Origin: Desulfuromonadaceae bacterium
GTDB lineage: Bacteria; Desulfobacterota; Desulfuromonadia; Desulfuromonadales; Desulfuromonadaceae
NCBI GenBank assembly: GCA_016936455.1
Contig: JAFGXV010000003.1
Span: 62,001-126,000 of the forward strand
Length of the DNA: 64,000 bases
Direction: 5' to 3'
Shown here: in pieces, positions 1 to 8,652 of the stretch
Layout of the letters: every line of letters begins with the position of its first letter
Position numbering within the stretch: the stretch's first letter is position 1
Position numbers and translations under genes: made by a program
The notes under the pieces: model-generated
Database searches by the model: none
Seen by the model: only the letters and a program-made list of their open reading frames with translations
Told to the model about the DNA's origin: nothing

Positions 1-2124
1 GCTTTCATCGAGCAGCAGCTCGGGCACATCGCGATCCAGCTCCAGTTGCAGCTCAACCCCGGCCTTGCGACAGTTCTGCTCAAACAGGCGTACTGCGCGC
101 CGCAGAGCCTCGGCCAGCGAACTCGGCACCTTATGCGACTCCGGAACACGGGCAAAATTGAGCAGATCGTTGACCAGACCCTCAAGACGCTCCAGCTCGT
201 CCAGCGCCCGACGGATCAGAAGTTGATCCGTCGGCTGATTCAACAGGCGATCATGCAGATCATCCAGCAGCAGACTAATGCCCGTCAAGGGATTGCGGAT
301 TTCATGCGCCATACCGGCGGACAGCCGTCCCAGAGAGGCCAGCCGCTCCATACGCGCCATGCGCACCCGCATCTGGGCGCGCTCCGTCAGATCCTCCACG
401 CTCAGCATCAGGCTTTTTTTCTGCACCCCGAACGGCAACAGAGCCAAGCGCAGCGTCATGATGCGCCCCTCGCGCGGGCATTCAAAATACTGGCTCCAGC
501 CCGCCTCTTTCCCCTCCTGCAGCACCCGAATTACCGCAGCGGCCATCTCGGGGCAACAGGCCAGGGCCTGGCTCAGCGGCATGGGCAGCTCCTGGCTCGG
601 GGCAACCAGCAGAATCGTCCGCGCCGGGCCCATCATGGCCGTCACCTGGCCCTGCTCATCCAGGGTCAGGATACCGGTCTCGATATGCTCAACCACCGTC
701 TGGGTAAAATTTCGCTCGCGCAGAATCTGCTGACGCGAACGACGCAATTCCAGCAGGCTGGTGGACTGGCGTGCCCGTCGCACCTGCAGCTGGTGGACCA
801 TGGTATTGAAGGCTTCCGTCAACATGGCCACCTCGTCCTGCCCGGACGGCGTCGGCAGAAAGCGAGCCGCTCCGGAATGGGACAGATGACGGGTTCCCTC
901 GATCAGCTGGCTTAACGGTCGGGTAATCCCGGTAGAGATTCGCTGCGCTACAATGACAATCAGAATCAGGCTGAAAACGATCACGGAACCGCTCTGCTGC
1001 CAGTGGCGGCGAAAACGCTGGCGGATATCCGAGGAAGTTGCCAGCGCCGCCCGGTGAAAACTGGCCTTTTGCGCCCCCAGCGTCACGCCGCCCCACGGCA
1101 GAGAAAGACCGTCGATATGAATCGGCGCATAGGCCATCAGCTTTTCGGCCCCCCCGACATTGGTCACATCCGCGATCCCCGCCCTTCCGGCGAGGACTTC
1201 ACGTGCCACATGGGGATAGTTTTTATGAATCAGATCGGCCACCAGCAGATTGTAGGCCTTTCTGCCATCGTCCTCGCCACCGGTGTAAGCCGGGACCAGG
1301 CGCCCCTGTGCATCGAGCCCACGAATATCCCAGTGCTTGGGGTGAGTGAGAATCCAGCCATCCGGATCAAAAATAAACGCATAGTTGGCTTCAGCATAAC
1401 TGGCTTCCAGCACCCGCGGTGGCTCGCCGGAACTGATGTGACGGGTAAACTCCATCAAATGACAATGATCGAGGGCGAGCATCACGAGTCCGGCGAAAGC
1501 CCCTTCCTCGTTGCTCAGCGGACAGCAGAAACGAATCAACCCCTCATAACGCTGACCGGCCAATTGCTGCTCACGACTGACATGCCACCCGAACAGGGGT
1601 GAAATATAGACGTCATCCGGGCCCACCAGGCGCGATTGCTGAAAATAGTTTTCACAGCGATAGGTCGTAAACTGTGGCTGCGAGACATCGCGCAACGATG
1701 CCGGTTCACCATTGAGTAAGCGCAGCTGTTCCACCCCCTGGGAATCAATCAGGGCGATTTCAACATAAAGAGGCACGTTGAACCGCGCCCCCTGCGGATC
1801 ATCACTCCGATGCGGATCCACCGTCCAGATCTCGCGCTGATGCGTCTGATAAAACTGGCGATAATGGGCTTCATCCGCCGGCAGATAAGCCAGGGTCCGC
1901 ACATCGTTCACCACACTGCCAAGAAAGCTTCCCACCTGATCAGCCGTCGACTCGGCACGCAGCAGCAGTGCTTTGGACGCTTGAGTATCCAGCGCCAGAG
2001 TGGTTTCACGCCGCACCAGTTCCTCGACGCTCTCCAGGCTGTTGTTGGACGACAGGACCAGCAGGAACAGCGGACAGAACGACAGCAGCAAAAACGCCAT
2101 CAGCAATTTTCGATGAAGATTCAT
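1..2124 (-). CDS. Sensor histidine kinase (3' end cut by window)
   Basis: Membrane sensor kinase, incomplete because the reading frame leaves the window at base 1. Translating the minus strand from ATG 2124 gives 708 residues. There is an N-terminal membrane segment (about residues 5-22), a large extracytoplasmic Cache-like sensing region of about 350 residues, a second membrane segment near 375-395, a HAMP linker, a PAS-like segment, and a HisKA dimerisation domain with H-box GMAHEIRNPLTGI near residue 605. The sequence ends at the start of the ATPase domain. AGGG lies 9 bases before ATG 2124, which favours it over the in-frame ATG at 2133. The family autophosphorylates on the H-box His and passes phosphate to a response regulator, which would lie outside the window. 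The ligand is unknown. Confidence 0.9.
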   Translation of the reverse strand, partial: MNLHRKLLMAFLLLSFCPLFLLVLSSNNSLESVEELVRRETTLALDTQASKALLLRAESTADQVGSFLGSVVNDVRTLAYLPADEAHYRQFYQTHQREIWTVDPHRSDDPQGARFNVPLYVEIALIDSQGVEQLRLLNGEPASLRDVSQPQFTTYRCENYFQQSRLVGPDDVYISPLFGWHVSREQQLAGQRYEGLIRFCCPLSNEEGAFAGLVMLALDHCHLMEFTRHISSGEPPRVLEASYAEANYAFIFDPDGWILTHPKHWDIRGLDAQGRLVPAYTGGEDDGRKAYNLLVADLIHKNYPHVAREVLAGRAGIADVTNVGGAEKLMAYAPIHIDGLSLPWGGVTLGAQKASFHRAALATSSDIRQRFRRHWQQSGSVIVFSLILIVIVAQRISTGITRPLSQLIEGTRHLSHSGAARFLPTPSGQDEVAMLTEAFNTMVHQLQVRRARQSTSLLELRRSRQQILRERNFTQTVVEHIETGILTLDEQGQVTAMMGPARTILLVAPSQELPMPLSQALACCPEMAAAVIRVLQEGKEAGWSQYFECPREGRIMTLRLALLPFGVQKKSLMLSVEDLTERAQMRVRMARMERLASLGRLSAGMAHEIRNPLTGISLLLDDLHDRLLNQPTDQLLIRRALDELERLEGLVNDLLNFARVPESHKVPSSLAEALRRAVRLFEQNCRKAGVELQLELDRDVPELLLDES

Positions 2125-2259
2125 CCGGATCATCCCTGCACCATAGCAGATCAGACTGTGCAAACGCAGCTCGAAAAACCTCCCAGAACACGGCAAAAGC
2201 CAAGCAACGCCGCCTTGACAGCCCCTGTCGAAAAGTCATCAGCAAATCTTTATTTCTAG

Positions 2260-2287
2260 ATGACAAATCTACGCTGTCTGTTATGAT
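2260..2287 (+). promoter_or_regulatory. Candidate sigma70 promoter for RNase E/G
   Basis: ATGACA (2260-2265), a 16-base spacer and TATGAT (2282-2287), with TG just upstream of the -10. It is the best promoter-like match upstream of the ribonuclease and implies a leader of roughly 370 bases. Pattern match only. Confidence 0.45.
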
Positions 2288-2432
2288 ACGAGTATTTTTA
2301 AGAATTTAACGGAGAAGCGCCAATTGATCTAGGATTGTCAGCTCCCGGAAAAGATAGCGGCAACAGTGGCTGATCCAGCCCGCTGAAATGCCGCAGAGAA
2401 AAAGCGCCGTTTCATCCGGCGACCCCGTTTTT

Positions 2433-2446
2433 GTAACAGCTGTTAC
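2433..2446. repeat. Perfect 14-bp palindrome in rne leader
   Basis: GTAACAGCTGTTAC is a perfect palindrome within the leader. It could be an operator or a short RNA stem. No regulator can be assigned. Confidence 0.6.
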
Positions 2447-2663
2447 GCCGTCAGTGGCTCCCGCAATGAACTCTCGCGGCACCGCACCTGAGGCAACCCG
2501 TATTGAAAGGCCAGACCACGGTGTCGACACCCGTGAGCCAGGCCGGCATCTTCCCAGACGGCACAAACGGGAAGCCGCCTTAAATTAATCTGAAGACCGC
2601 TCGCTCAAACGACCGGTTTTCCAGGAGGGCAAAAGCCGTTTTGCGCCTCAAAAAAGGTTTTGC

Positions 2664-5183
2664 ATGAGTAAGAAAATGCTGATCAATGCCACCCTCCCTG
2701 AGGAGGATCGGGTGGCCATTGTCGAGGACGGACAGTTAACCGAACTCGATATCGAAGTCCTTGGCTGCGAACAGACCAAGGGCAATATCTACAAAGGCGA
2801 AGTCATCCGCGTCGAACCCGGGCTGCAGGCTGCCTTTATCGAGTACGGTGCTCAGCGTCCGGGCTTTCTGCAGATCGGCGACATCCATCCATCACTGTGG
2901 CCTGCGGCGACAGAAGAGGAGATGGAAGATCATCCCGACGAAACAGAAGAGGAAACTCTGCCCTCTGACGAAGAGCTGGAAACGACCAGCGACGAAAAAA
3001 CAGAAGAAAAAAAGCAGGCACGCCCCCGTCGCCGCCGTCCTCCCATTACCGAGATTCTTAAACGCGGCCAGAAGCTGCTGGTTCAGGTGGTCAAGGAAGA
3101 GCGCGGCAATAAGGGAGCCGCTCTGACAACAGAGCTGTCACTGGCTGGTCGCTACATGGTCCTGATGGCGGACAGCTCCTCACGTGGCATCTCGCGCAAG
3201 ATTGAGCACGAGCCAACCCGGCGGAACATCAAAAAAGCCCTCGAGCAGCTCAAGCTGCCGGACAACATGGGCTACATCATTCGCACCGCCGCCATCGACC
3301 AGCCCCCCGAGGAACTCAAGCGCGACTTCGACTATCTGCTCGGAATCTACAACAGCGTCCTCGAACACGCCAAGACGGCAAAAGCCCCGGCTCTGATCTA
3401 TCAGGAATCCAGTCTGGTTTTGCGCTGTATCCGCGACTATTTCACACCCGATATTGACGAAGTTCTCATTGACGACCGCGATGTTTACCAGCAGGCCCGC
3501 GACTTCTTCATGGCGGTCATGCCGGATTACGTCAATCTGGTCAAGCTGCATCAGGAGCGACGACCGATTTTTTCCCGCTACCAGATTGAAGAGCAGATTG
3601 CCCAGCTCTCGAGCAATACCGTCAATCTGCCCTCCGGCGGCTCGATCGTGCTGGATCAGACCGAAGCCCTGGTAGCCATCGACGTCAACTCCGGCAAGAT
3701 GTCCGGCGAACAGGACGTCGAAGCGACTGCGTTCCGCGTCAACCACGAAGCGGCAGTGGAAATTGCCCGCCAATTGCGGCTGCGTGACATGGGCGGGCTG
3801 GTCGTCATCGATTTCATTGACATGCGCCAGCGTAAAAACGCCCGTGAAGTCGAAAAAGCCCTGAAGCAGGCCCTGAAAAGTGACAAGGCGCGCGTCACCA
3901 TCGGCCACGTCAGCAGCCAGTTCGGCCTGCTCGAAATGAGCCGTCAACGCATCAAGCCCAACCTCGATGCGGCATCAAGTCGTCCCTGCCCGCACTGTCA
4001 GGGAACGGGGCGAATCCGCAGCGAAGAAGCACGGGCGCTGTCGCTACTGCGCCGCATCCAGGCCGGGACCGCCAAAGGCCAGATTGAACAGGTCGTCGGT
4101 ACAGTTGCCGTCGACGTCGCGACCTACCTGCTGAACAACAAACGCCGCGAACTCCACGACATTGAACAGCGCTACCAGCTGCGAATCCTTATACGTCCCG
4201 ACATCAACTATTTGCCAGACCAGAGTGAAATCGAGTTTATCCGCGCCACCAAAGAGACCCGTGAAGAGCAGAACGGCCGCAAGGCGCTGGTCGATGTCAA
4301 CCTGGTTGAACGCGCCAAGGCCCTGCCGGCACCCGCCGCAGAAGAAGTCGTCGTCGTGGCTGAACTCCCCCCAGAAAAAACAGATCCGGCCACAGAAGCC
4401 GTCGAGGGGACAAGCGAGAACCCACCGACAAAATCACGCTCCCGCCGTTCACGCCGCTCCCGGCGCAAGTCATCAGCAGGGCTGTCCCTGCCTGCTCCGG
4501 AAGCCGCTGACAACCAGAATGAAACCAGTGCGGGCGAGAGTGGAATCTCCCCGCCACCCGTAACACCCGTAACAGCCGGAACGGCGCCGGAGTCCCCGCA
4601 GCAGACCACGTCGTCTCAAGCCTTGAAATCTGAAGCCTCGGCGGAGATTGACAACGAGGTCGCCAAGGATACGCCCGAGAAATTGACAGCGCGGCGTCCC
4701 CCCCGCCGCCGTAAACCGGCAGCAAAAAAAGCTGCCACCGCGACCAAAACTGAGGACGCTGTGCAAACCGCTGAGGAAGCCGTAACGGCGCCATTAACGA
4801 CCAGCACGCCAGCGACACCACCTTCCGGCGAGCCGAGTGAAAACGGGGAGGCTAAACGACCCCGGCGCCGCACACGGCGAACGGCCAAGACAAAAACCGA
4901 GGCCGACAGCACCAGCGAGGGGCCCGCCACGACGGGCGAAACGCCGGGGGAAGCGGAAGAGGAAAAACCGAAGCGCCGCACCACCCGCCGGACCCGCACC
5001 AAAACGGAAGAAAGCTCCGAAGATATCGAAAAGGCACCCCGACGCCGCACCCGCTCGACGGCCGCCGCGGCAAACGATGAGGTGGCTTCGGTCACGGAGG
5101 AGCCCGGCACAGCGGAAAAAACGAAACGACGGGCACCCCGCCGCCCAAGCCGGCTGAAGCCCGCCGACAAGGCAGAAGAATAA
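2664..5183 (+). CDS. rne: Rne/Rng family ribonuclease (RNase E/G)
   Basis: Single-strand-specific endoribonuclease acting in mRNA turnover and rRNA/tRNA processing, 839 residues. The start (MSKKMLINATLPEE) matches the family. The S1 domain is interrupted at about residues 84-131 by a Glu/Asp-rich stretch followed by a basic patch. The catalytic DNase I-like region has DVNSGK (about 339) and VVIDFIDM (about 380), which carry the two metal-binding aspartates. A zinc-link motif CPHCQGTG lies near 442. The last ~300 residues are low complexity, with at least four Arg-rich blocks such as RRRTRRT separated by acidic/Thr-rich linkers. Such tails usually bind RNA or scaffold degradosome partners; partners here are unknown. 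Spacing to any clear Shine-Dalgarno is weak (AAAAAAGG about 6 bases upstream). Confidence 0.95.
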   Translation: MSKKMLINATLPEEDRVAIVEDGQLTELDIEVLGCEQTKGNIYKGEVIRVEPGLQAAFIEYGAQRPGFLQIGDIHPSLWPAATEEEMEDHPDETEEETLPSDEELETTSDEKTEEKKQARPRRRRPPITEILKRGQKLLVQVVKEERGNKGAALTTELSLAGRYMVLMADSSSRGISRKIEHEPTRRNIKKALEQLKLPDNMGYIIRTAAIDQPPEELKRDFDYLLGIYNSVLEHAKTAKAPALIYQESSLVLRCIRDYFTPDIDEVLIDDRDVYQQARDFFMAVMPDYVNLVKLHQERRPIFSRYQIEEQIAQLSSNTVNLPSGGSIVLDQTEALVAIDVNSGKMSGEQDVEATAFRVNHEAAVEIARQLRLRDMGGLVVIDFIDMRQRKNAREVEKALKQALKSDKARVTIGHVSSQFGLLEMSRQRIKPNLDAASSRPCPHCQGTGRIRSEEARALSLLRRIQAGTAKGQIEQVVGTVAVDVATYLLNNKRRELHDIEQRYQLRILIRPDINYLPDQSEIEFIRATKETREEQNGRKALVDVNLVERAKALPAPAAEEVVVVAELPPEKTDPATEAVEGTSENPPTKSRSRRSRRSRRKSSAGLSLPAPEAADNQNETSAGESGISPPPVTPVTAGTAPESPQQTTSSQALKSEASAEIDNEVAKDTPEKLTARRPPRRRKPAAKKAATATKTEDAVQTAEEAVTAPLTTSTPATPPSGEPSENGEAKRPRRRTRRTAKTKTEADSTSEGPATTGETPGEAEEEKPKRRTTRRTRTKTEESSEDIEKAPRRRTRSTAAAANDEVASVTEEPGTAEKTKRRAPRRPSRLKPADKAEE

Positions 5184-5227
5184 CCGGAAATCCTGAGGCC
5201 AGCCCCATCTGGTCACGCACCAATAAA

Positions 5228-5266
5228 AAACAGCCGTCCTCCTCTGTCAGAGAAGGACGGCTGTTT
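5228..5266. terminator. Bidirectional terminator between rne and 5304 gene
   Basis: AAACAGCCGTCCT (5228-5240) pairs perfectly with AGGACGGCTGTTT (5254-5266). The T run on the minus strand (from the A tract at 5225-5230) is stronger than on the plus strand. Placed between convergent genes, so it can serve both. Confidence 0.8.
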
Positions 5267-5303
5267 CATGTTGACGCTTTAGATGGCTTGAAGCGAAATT
5301 CGA

Positions 5304-5537
5304 TCAATCGCGCTTTTTCCCCGGCCGCATCTGGCGTGACAAAATAGCCAGCGGCAGCAAACGGCGATGACGCTCCAGCAGCAGATCCAGATCCGGCCCG
5401 TCATTGATAATCAGATCATCCTCGGAAAACTCGGTTTTCGCCACGTAGCCATCGCGAACACGGCGATAGATCGTAATCCGATAATCTTTATCACAAAACA
5501 CAAACTGACTTTCGTGGACGAGTTCTTCTGTTTCCAT
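5304..5537 (-). CDS. Small hypothetical protein
   Basis: 77 residues, starting METEELVHESQFVFCDKDY, with no signal peptide or membrane segment. The N-terminal half looks like a small beta-rich domain and the C-terminus is basic. A ribosome site (GGAAGAG) sits 7-8 bases before ATG 5537. It follows the polyprenyl synthase on the same strand after a 206-base gap and ends at a strong terminator. I do not recognise a function. An overlapping frame (5411-5704) was considered and rejected. Confidence 0.65.
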   Translation of the reverse strand: METEELVHESQFVFCDKDYRITIYRRVRDGYVAKTEFSEDDLIINDGPDLDLLLERHRRLLPLAILSRQMRPGKKRD

Positions 5538-5743
5538 GGCATTCTCTTCCGATCAGGGGCCCGAAATCGCAGATGAAGACAAACGCTTTGCAGATACTGT
5601 TCCAACTTGACCACCCGTCGAATGTGGCTTAAATCAGCCCGATAAAACAGCAATGCCCCTTTCAACTCATTAAAGTCCCGAGTCAAAAGAGGCATTTCAC
5701 GCACCCATTCGGTGAAAATACGAAACGTAAAAAGAACCCGTCG

Positions 5744-6712
5744 TTACTTATTCCGGCTGACCACGTAGTCAGCAACAATCTCGAGGGCCTGACGCACCTC
5801 ACACTCTTCAAACAGCTGCAGATGCTGTTTCGCCTGTTCTACCAGCTCCTGAGCACGACGACGCGTATAACCGATTCCGTCATAACGGTTGATCAGCGCA
5901 ATGACCTTCTGCAGGTCCTCATCGCTCAAAGTGTCTTCCTCGACAATATCGCTGACCATTTCTCGCTCTTGCGCACTGCAGTGGCGCAGGGCCTCGATCA
6001 GCGGCATGGTCATCTTGCCCTCTTCCAGATCGTGCCCGCAGGCCTTGCCGAATTCTTCCTGATCCGCCACATAATCAAGGGCATCATCCATAAACTGAAA
6101 AGCGATCCCGAGATCCATGCCAAAATCATGCAAGGCCTGCTCTTTCTCGGCCGACAGGCCGCCGAGAATGCCTCCACAGCGACAGGCGGCAGCAATCAGC
6201 ACAGCGGTCTTTTCACGCACCACCTGCATGTAGCGTTCTTCGCTCAGATCCAGATCGCAGGTATTGATCAACTGCTGGACCTCCCCTTCTGCCATCATGG
6301 TTGTGGCATCGGACAACGCCTGGAGAATGGGCAGACTTCCCGCTCGCACCATAATGGAAAAGGACTTGGCAAACAGAAAATCGCCAACCAGCACCGACGC
6401 CTCATTGCCCCACACCCGGTTGGCAGAGACAGCTCCGCGGCGCAATTCCGCTCCGTCGACAACATCATCGTGCAGCAGGGTGGCCGTATGGATAAATTCA
6501 ACCACACTGGCGACCCCCACGTGCTGCTGGCCGGCATAGCCGGCCAAACGGGCAGACAGAACCACCAGCATCGGACGCATGCGCTTGCCACCACTGGCCA
6601 GCACATATTCGCCGACCTTGCGAATCAACAGGACATCGGAATCCAGATCTTTTTTGAACTGCTGCTCAACGTCGGACATCTCCGACGCCACCATCTTCAG
6701 TACACGATCCAT
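5744..6712 (-). CDS. ispB: Polyprenyl diphosphate synthase (octaprenyl type)
   Basis: Trans-prenyltransferase that condenses isopentenyl diphosphate units onto an allylic starter to make the quinone side chain; 322 residues, normal for the family. The first Asp-rich motif DDVVD lies near residue 82 and the second, FQFMDDALDY, near 206. GGKRMRPML near 38-46 is the usual diphosphate-binding region. Chain length cannot be read from sequence by eye, but the family fits the menaquinone tail synthesis expected in this group. Transcribed toward the small gene at 5304. The ribosome site at ATG 6712 is weak; ATG at residue 7 is a possible alternative. Confidence 0.92.
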   Translation of the reverse strand: MDRVLKMVASEMSDVEQQFKKDLDSDVLLIRKVGEYVLASGGKRMRPMLVVLSARLAGYAGQQHVGVASVVEFIHTATLLHDDVVDGAELRRGAVSANRVWGNEASVLVGDFLFAKSFSIMVRAGSLPILQALSDATTMMAEGEVQQLINTCDLDLSEERYMQVVREKTAVLIAAACRCGGILGGLSAEKEQALHDFGMDLGIAFQFMDDALDYVADQEEFGKACGHDLEEGKMTMPLIEALRHCSAQEREMVSDIVEEDTLSDEDLQKVIALINRYDGIGYTRRRAQELVEQAKQHLQLFEECEVRQALEIVADYVVSRNK

Positions 6713-6762
6713 GCTACGCTCACATCAGGGGAATAATCGTTATCACGTCTAAGTCAGTGCGG

Positions 6763-6791
6763 AGTATAGATCATCTCTGACAGCTTGACAC
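6763..6791 (-). promoter_or_regulatory. Candidate promoter for polyprenyl synthase
   Basis: On the minus strand GTGTCA (6791-6786), a 17-base spacer and TATACT (6768-6763), about 50 bases upstream of the start at 6712. Good -10, moderate -35. Confidence 0.45.
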
Positions 6792-6820
6792 GCGAAAAGA
6801 GGTACATTTCTCAATCAGAC

Positions 6821-7735
6821 CTACGGGCTGTTTGTGCTTTTACCGGGGACAAAAGCAGAGCGGGGATCATCCCAGTGGTACCCCTCTTCGACCCAGAGCG
6901 ACTCCACCTTGTCAAGATCAACGGCCAGCCGGGGTGCTCCCTCGGCAATAGCCGCGGCCTCAAGAATTTCATCATCATCAATCAGCAGGTTGCCATCCAG
7001 ATCGGCCCAGTGAACGCGGGCAATGACCAGCTGGTCGGCACCGAGAAAACCCACACGCTCGCGATCCGTTGTCGCATGAGCCACCACCTCACCACCAAAA
7101 GCCTGCAACTGGCCCAGCGGGGCCGTCGCAGACACGGCGACAAGATAGCTGATCCACTGCGGTTGGCCATTCAGAGACAGCATCCAGCGCACCAGCCCCG
7201 TCTTCTGATCATAGCTGTCGGCAACAGGTTCCGCTCCGACCAACTGCCAACCCGGCGGCAGAACCTCACGCACCACAATGCGCTGCGACGTCCCGTCGAT
7301 GCGCAAGCGTACCGGGAAAACAGCCCCTGGAGCAACATAACTGGGCAGCAGGCGCTGTGCCTGAAGGGAGGAAGGCGGAACCAGCAGATACCAGACAGCG
7401 ACCAGCGCGAGCAGCACAGCCAGAATCACCCACACCATCCACCAGCGGAAGAAAGACCCGCAGGCAGCCGATGGGGCCTCTTCGCCCTCTCCCGACGAGC
7501 GGATCAGCGCTTCAAGAGGGACCTCCAGTGCTTCGGCCAGTCGCTCGGCATTCTGCCTTTTAATGGTCGGATAGCGGTTATTCTCCCAGCGCGAGATTGT
7601 ATCGGTTGTAACGCCGACAACCTTGGCCACATAGAGCTGGGTCAGATTCTGCTCTTCACGCAACCGCCGGGCGACATCACCATCCACCATAACAGTCCCG
7701 TCACCACGGGCCATAAACACTTCACGATCGGCCAT
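6821..7735 (-). CDS. Membrane-anchored XRE-type HTH protein with EF-hand loop
   Basis: 304 residues. An XRE/Cro helix-turn-helix lies at about residues 18-78 (RRLREEQNLTQLYVAKVVG, then TDTISRWENNRYP). A single membrane segment follows at about 92-118, then a ~185-residue beta-rich segment that should lie outside the cytoplasm. Near residues 245-256 is a canonical EF-hand/dockerin-style loop, DLDGNLLIDDDE, with metal ligands at positions 1, 3, 5, 9 and 12. Only one such loop is clear, whereas dockerins carry two. GGAGAAGG upstream of ATG 7735 supports the start. A membrane-bound one-component regulator coupling an outside cue, perhaps calcium, to DNA binding is an inference. Targets unknown. 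Confidence 0.85.
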   Translation of the reverse strand: MADREVFMARGDGTVMVDGDVARRLREEQNLTQLYVAKVVGVTTDTISRWENNRYPTIKRQNAERLAEALEVPLEALIRSSGEGEEAPSAACGSFFRWWMVWVILAVLLALVAVWYLLVPPSSLQAQRLLPSYVAPGAVFPVRLRIDGTSQRIVVREVLPPGWQLVGAEPVADSYDQKTGLVRWMLSLNGQPQWISYLVAVSATAPLGQLQAFGGEVVAHATTDRERVGFLGADQLVIARVHWADLDGNLLIDDDEILEAAAIAEGAPRLAVDLDKVESLWVEEGYHWDDPRSAFVPGKSTNSP

Positions 7736-8018
7736 CGACCTTCTCCGGCACGCTGTGCGTTAACGAGCTCAGAAATTTCTTTTGCGCCCTGAAGCTAGCA
7801 GATCGCTGAACAAAAGGCAAGATCGCCCCGCCGCCCGCCTGTAGCCGCGGAGCGCTAACCTGTTGACACGACAGAAAAACAGGCCGACATCGGGTGACAC
7901 ATCGATGGATGTCGAATGCAGGGTAGCCATTTGTCCGCTACAACAGCAGATAACGGCACAGGGCCATACCCCTTCCGCCATATCTGGTTTCTCACCATTC
8001 AAACACAGAGGAGGTCGC

Positions 8019-8315
8019 ATGAAAAAATCCACCACACACCGAACCGTTCTTGCACTGCTGATGATCGTTGCCACGGCAACACTGTCCCTGGCCGCAGACC
8101 AGTATCAGTATCAGGGCAAAGGAACCGTACACTTCGACCACAAAGCTCACGGAGAAAAACTCACCTGCACGGCCTGCCATCAGGGAGAACCTGCCAGAAT
8201 CGCCATCGAAAACAAAGACCAGGGACACGGACTCTGTCTGGCCTGCCATAAAGCAGAAAGCGCAAAAGGCCAAACAGGTCTTCCGGTAAAATGCAACGAG
8301 TGCCACATCAAGTAG
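8019..8315 (+). CDS. Triheme cytochrome c7 (PpcA-like)
   Basis: Periplasmic multiheme electron carrier, 98 residues. A signal peptide (about residues 1-26, ending SLAA) precedes a ~72-residue mature protein with three heme-binding motifs: CTACH, CLACH and CNECH. HFDHKAH and GHG supply extra histidines for bis-His ligation. The layout matches the PpcA family of Geobacter/Desulfuromonas, which shuttle electrons from inner membrane quinol oxidation toward outer-membrane or sulfur acceptors. AGGAGG directly upstream fixes ATG 8019 rather than the longer open frame from 7863. The small secreted protein at 8355 follows on the same strand. Confidence 0.95.
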   Translation: MKKSTTHRTVLALLMIVATATLSLAADQYQYQGKGTVHFDHKAHGEKLTCTACHQGEPARIAIENKDQGHGLCLACHKAESAKGQTGLPVKCNECHIK

Positions 8316-8354
8316 CCGGGATCTGCGGCGCAACCACCCGTCAAGGAGGCCATT

Positions 8355-8573
8355 ATGAAAATCTGCCTCTTGCTGTGGACACTGACCCTGCTTTCATCAC
8401 CGGGATGGTGCAAGGAAACGGAAGGAATTGTCACCGGGGAGCGCCCGGACCGGATCGTGGTCAGGATCACATCACCCTCGTCCCGATTCCACAAAGGAGA
8501 CAGAATACTGATCGTCTCACAGGAGGAAACGGGCTCACCCAGCCCTTCAGCTGAGCAACGGGGCCGCCATTGA
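8355..8573 (+). CDS. Small secreted protein of unknown function
   Basis: 72 residues with a clear signal peptide (MKICLLLWTLTLLSSPGWC, cleavage near 19-20). The ~53-residue mature part reads like a short SH3-like beta barrel (GIVTGERPDRIVVRI, then FHKGDRILIV) followed by a polar tail. A strong AAGGAGG site lies 6 bases before ATG 8355. It starts 39 bases after the cytochrome c7 gene and shares its downstream terminator, so the two are probably co-transcribed. I do not recognise the family. Confidence 0.75.
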   Translation: MKICLLLWTLTLLSSPGWCKETEGIVTGERPDRIVVRITSPSSRFHKGDRILIVSQEETGSPSPSAEQRGRH

Positions 8574-8585
8574 TCGCACCGGAAC

Positions 8586-8620
8586 AGCAAACCCTGCTTG
8601 ATCTCAAAGCAGGGTTTGCT
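8586..8620 (+). terminator. Intrinsic terminator after cytochrome operon
   Basis: 14-bp perfect stem AGCAAACCCTGCTT (8586-8599) with AAGCAGGGTTTGCT (8607-8620), 7-base loop, followed by a short ATTT. Strong stem but weak T run. Confidence 0.7.
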
Positions 8621-8652
8621 ATTTCGAGCAGAGTGCGTTATTGCATTGGTTC

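Larger units (their letters stand above)
2125..2663. other. 539-bp intergenic region with long rne leader
   Basis: No convincing gene lies here; the short frames lack ribosome sites and protein-like composition. It holds a likely plus-strand promoter near 2260-2287, a perfect 14-bp palindrome at 2433-2446, and an untranslated leader of about 370 bases before the ribonuclease start at 2664. The minus-strand promoter of the sensor kinase should also lie near the left end but I could not define it. Confidence 0.6.

Noticed and set aside
46-915. 289-codon plus-strand frame
   Set aside because: Antisense to the sensor kinase, which has clear HAMP and H-box motifs on the minus strand.
3180-3947. 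255-codon minus-strand frame
   Set aside because: Antisense shadow of the RNase E/G catalytic region; the protein looks like a GC-rich mirror frame.
5411-5704. 97-codon minus-strand frame
   Set aside because: Overlaps the better supported small gene at 5304-5537, and its second half is that gene in another frame.
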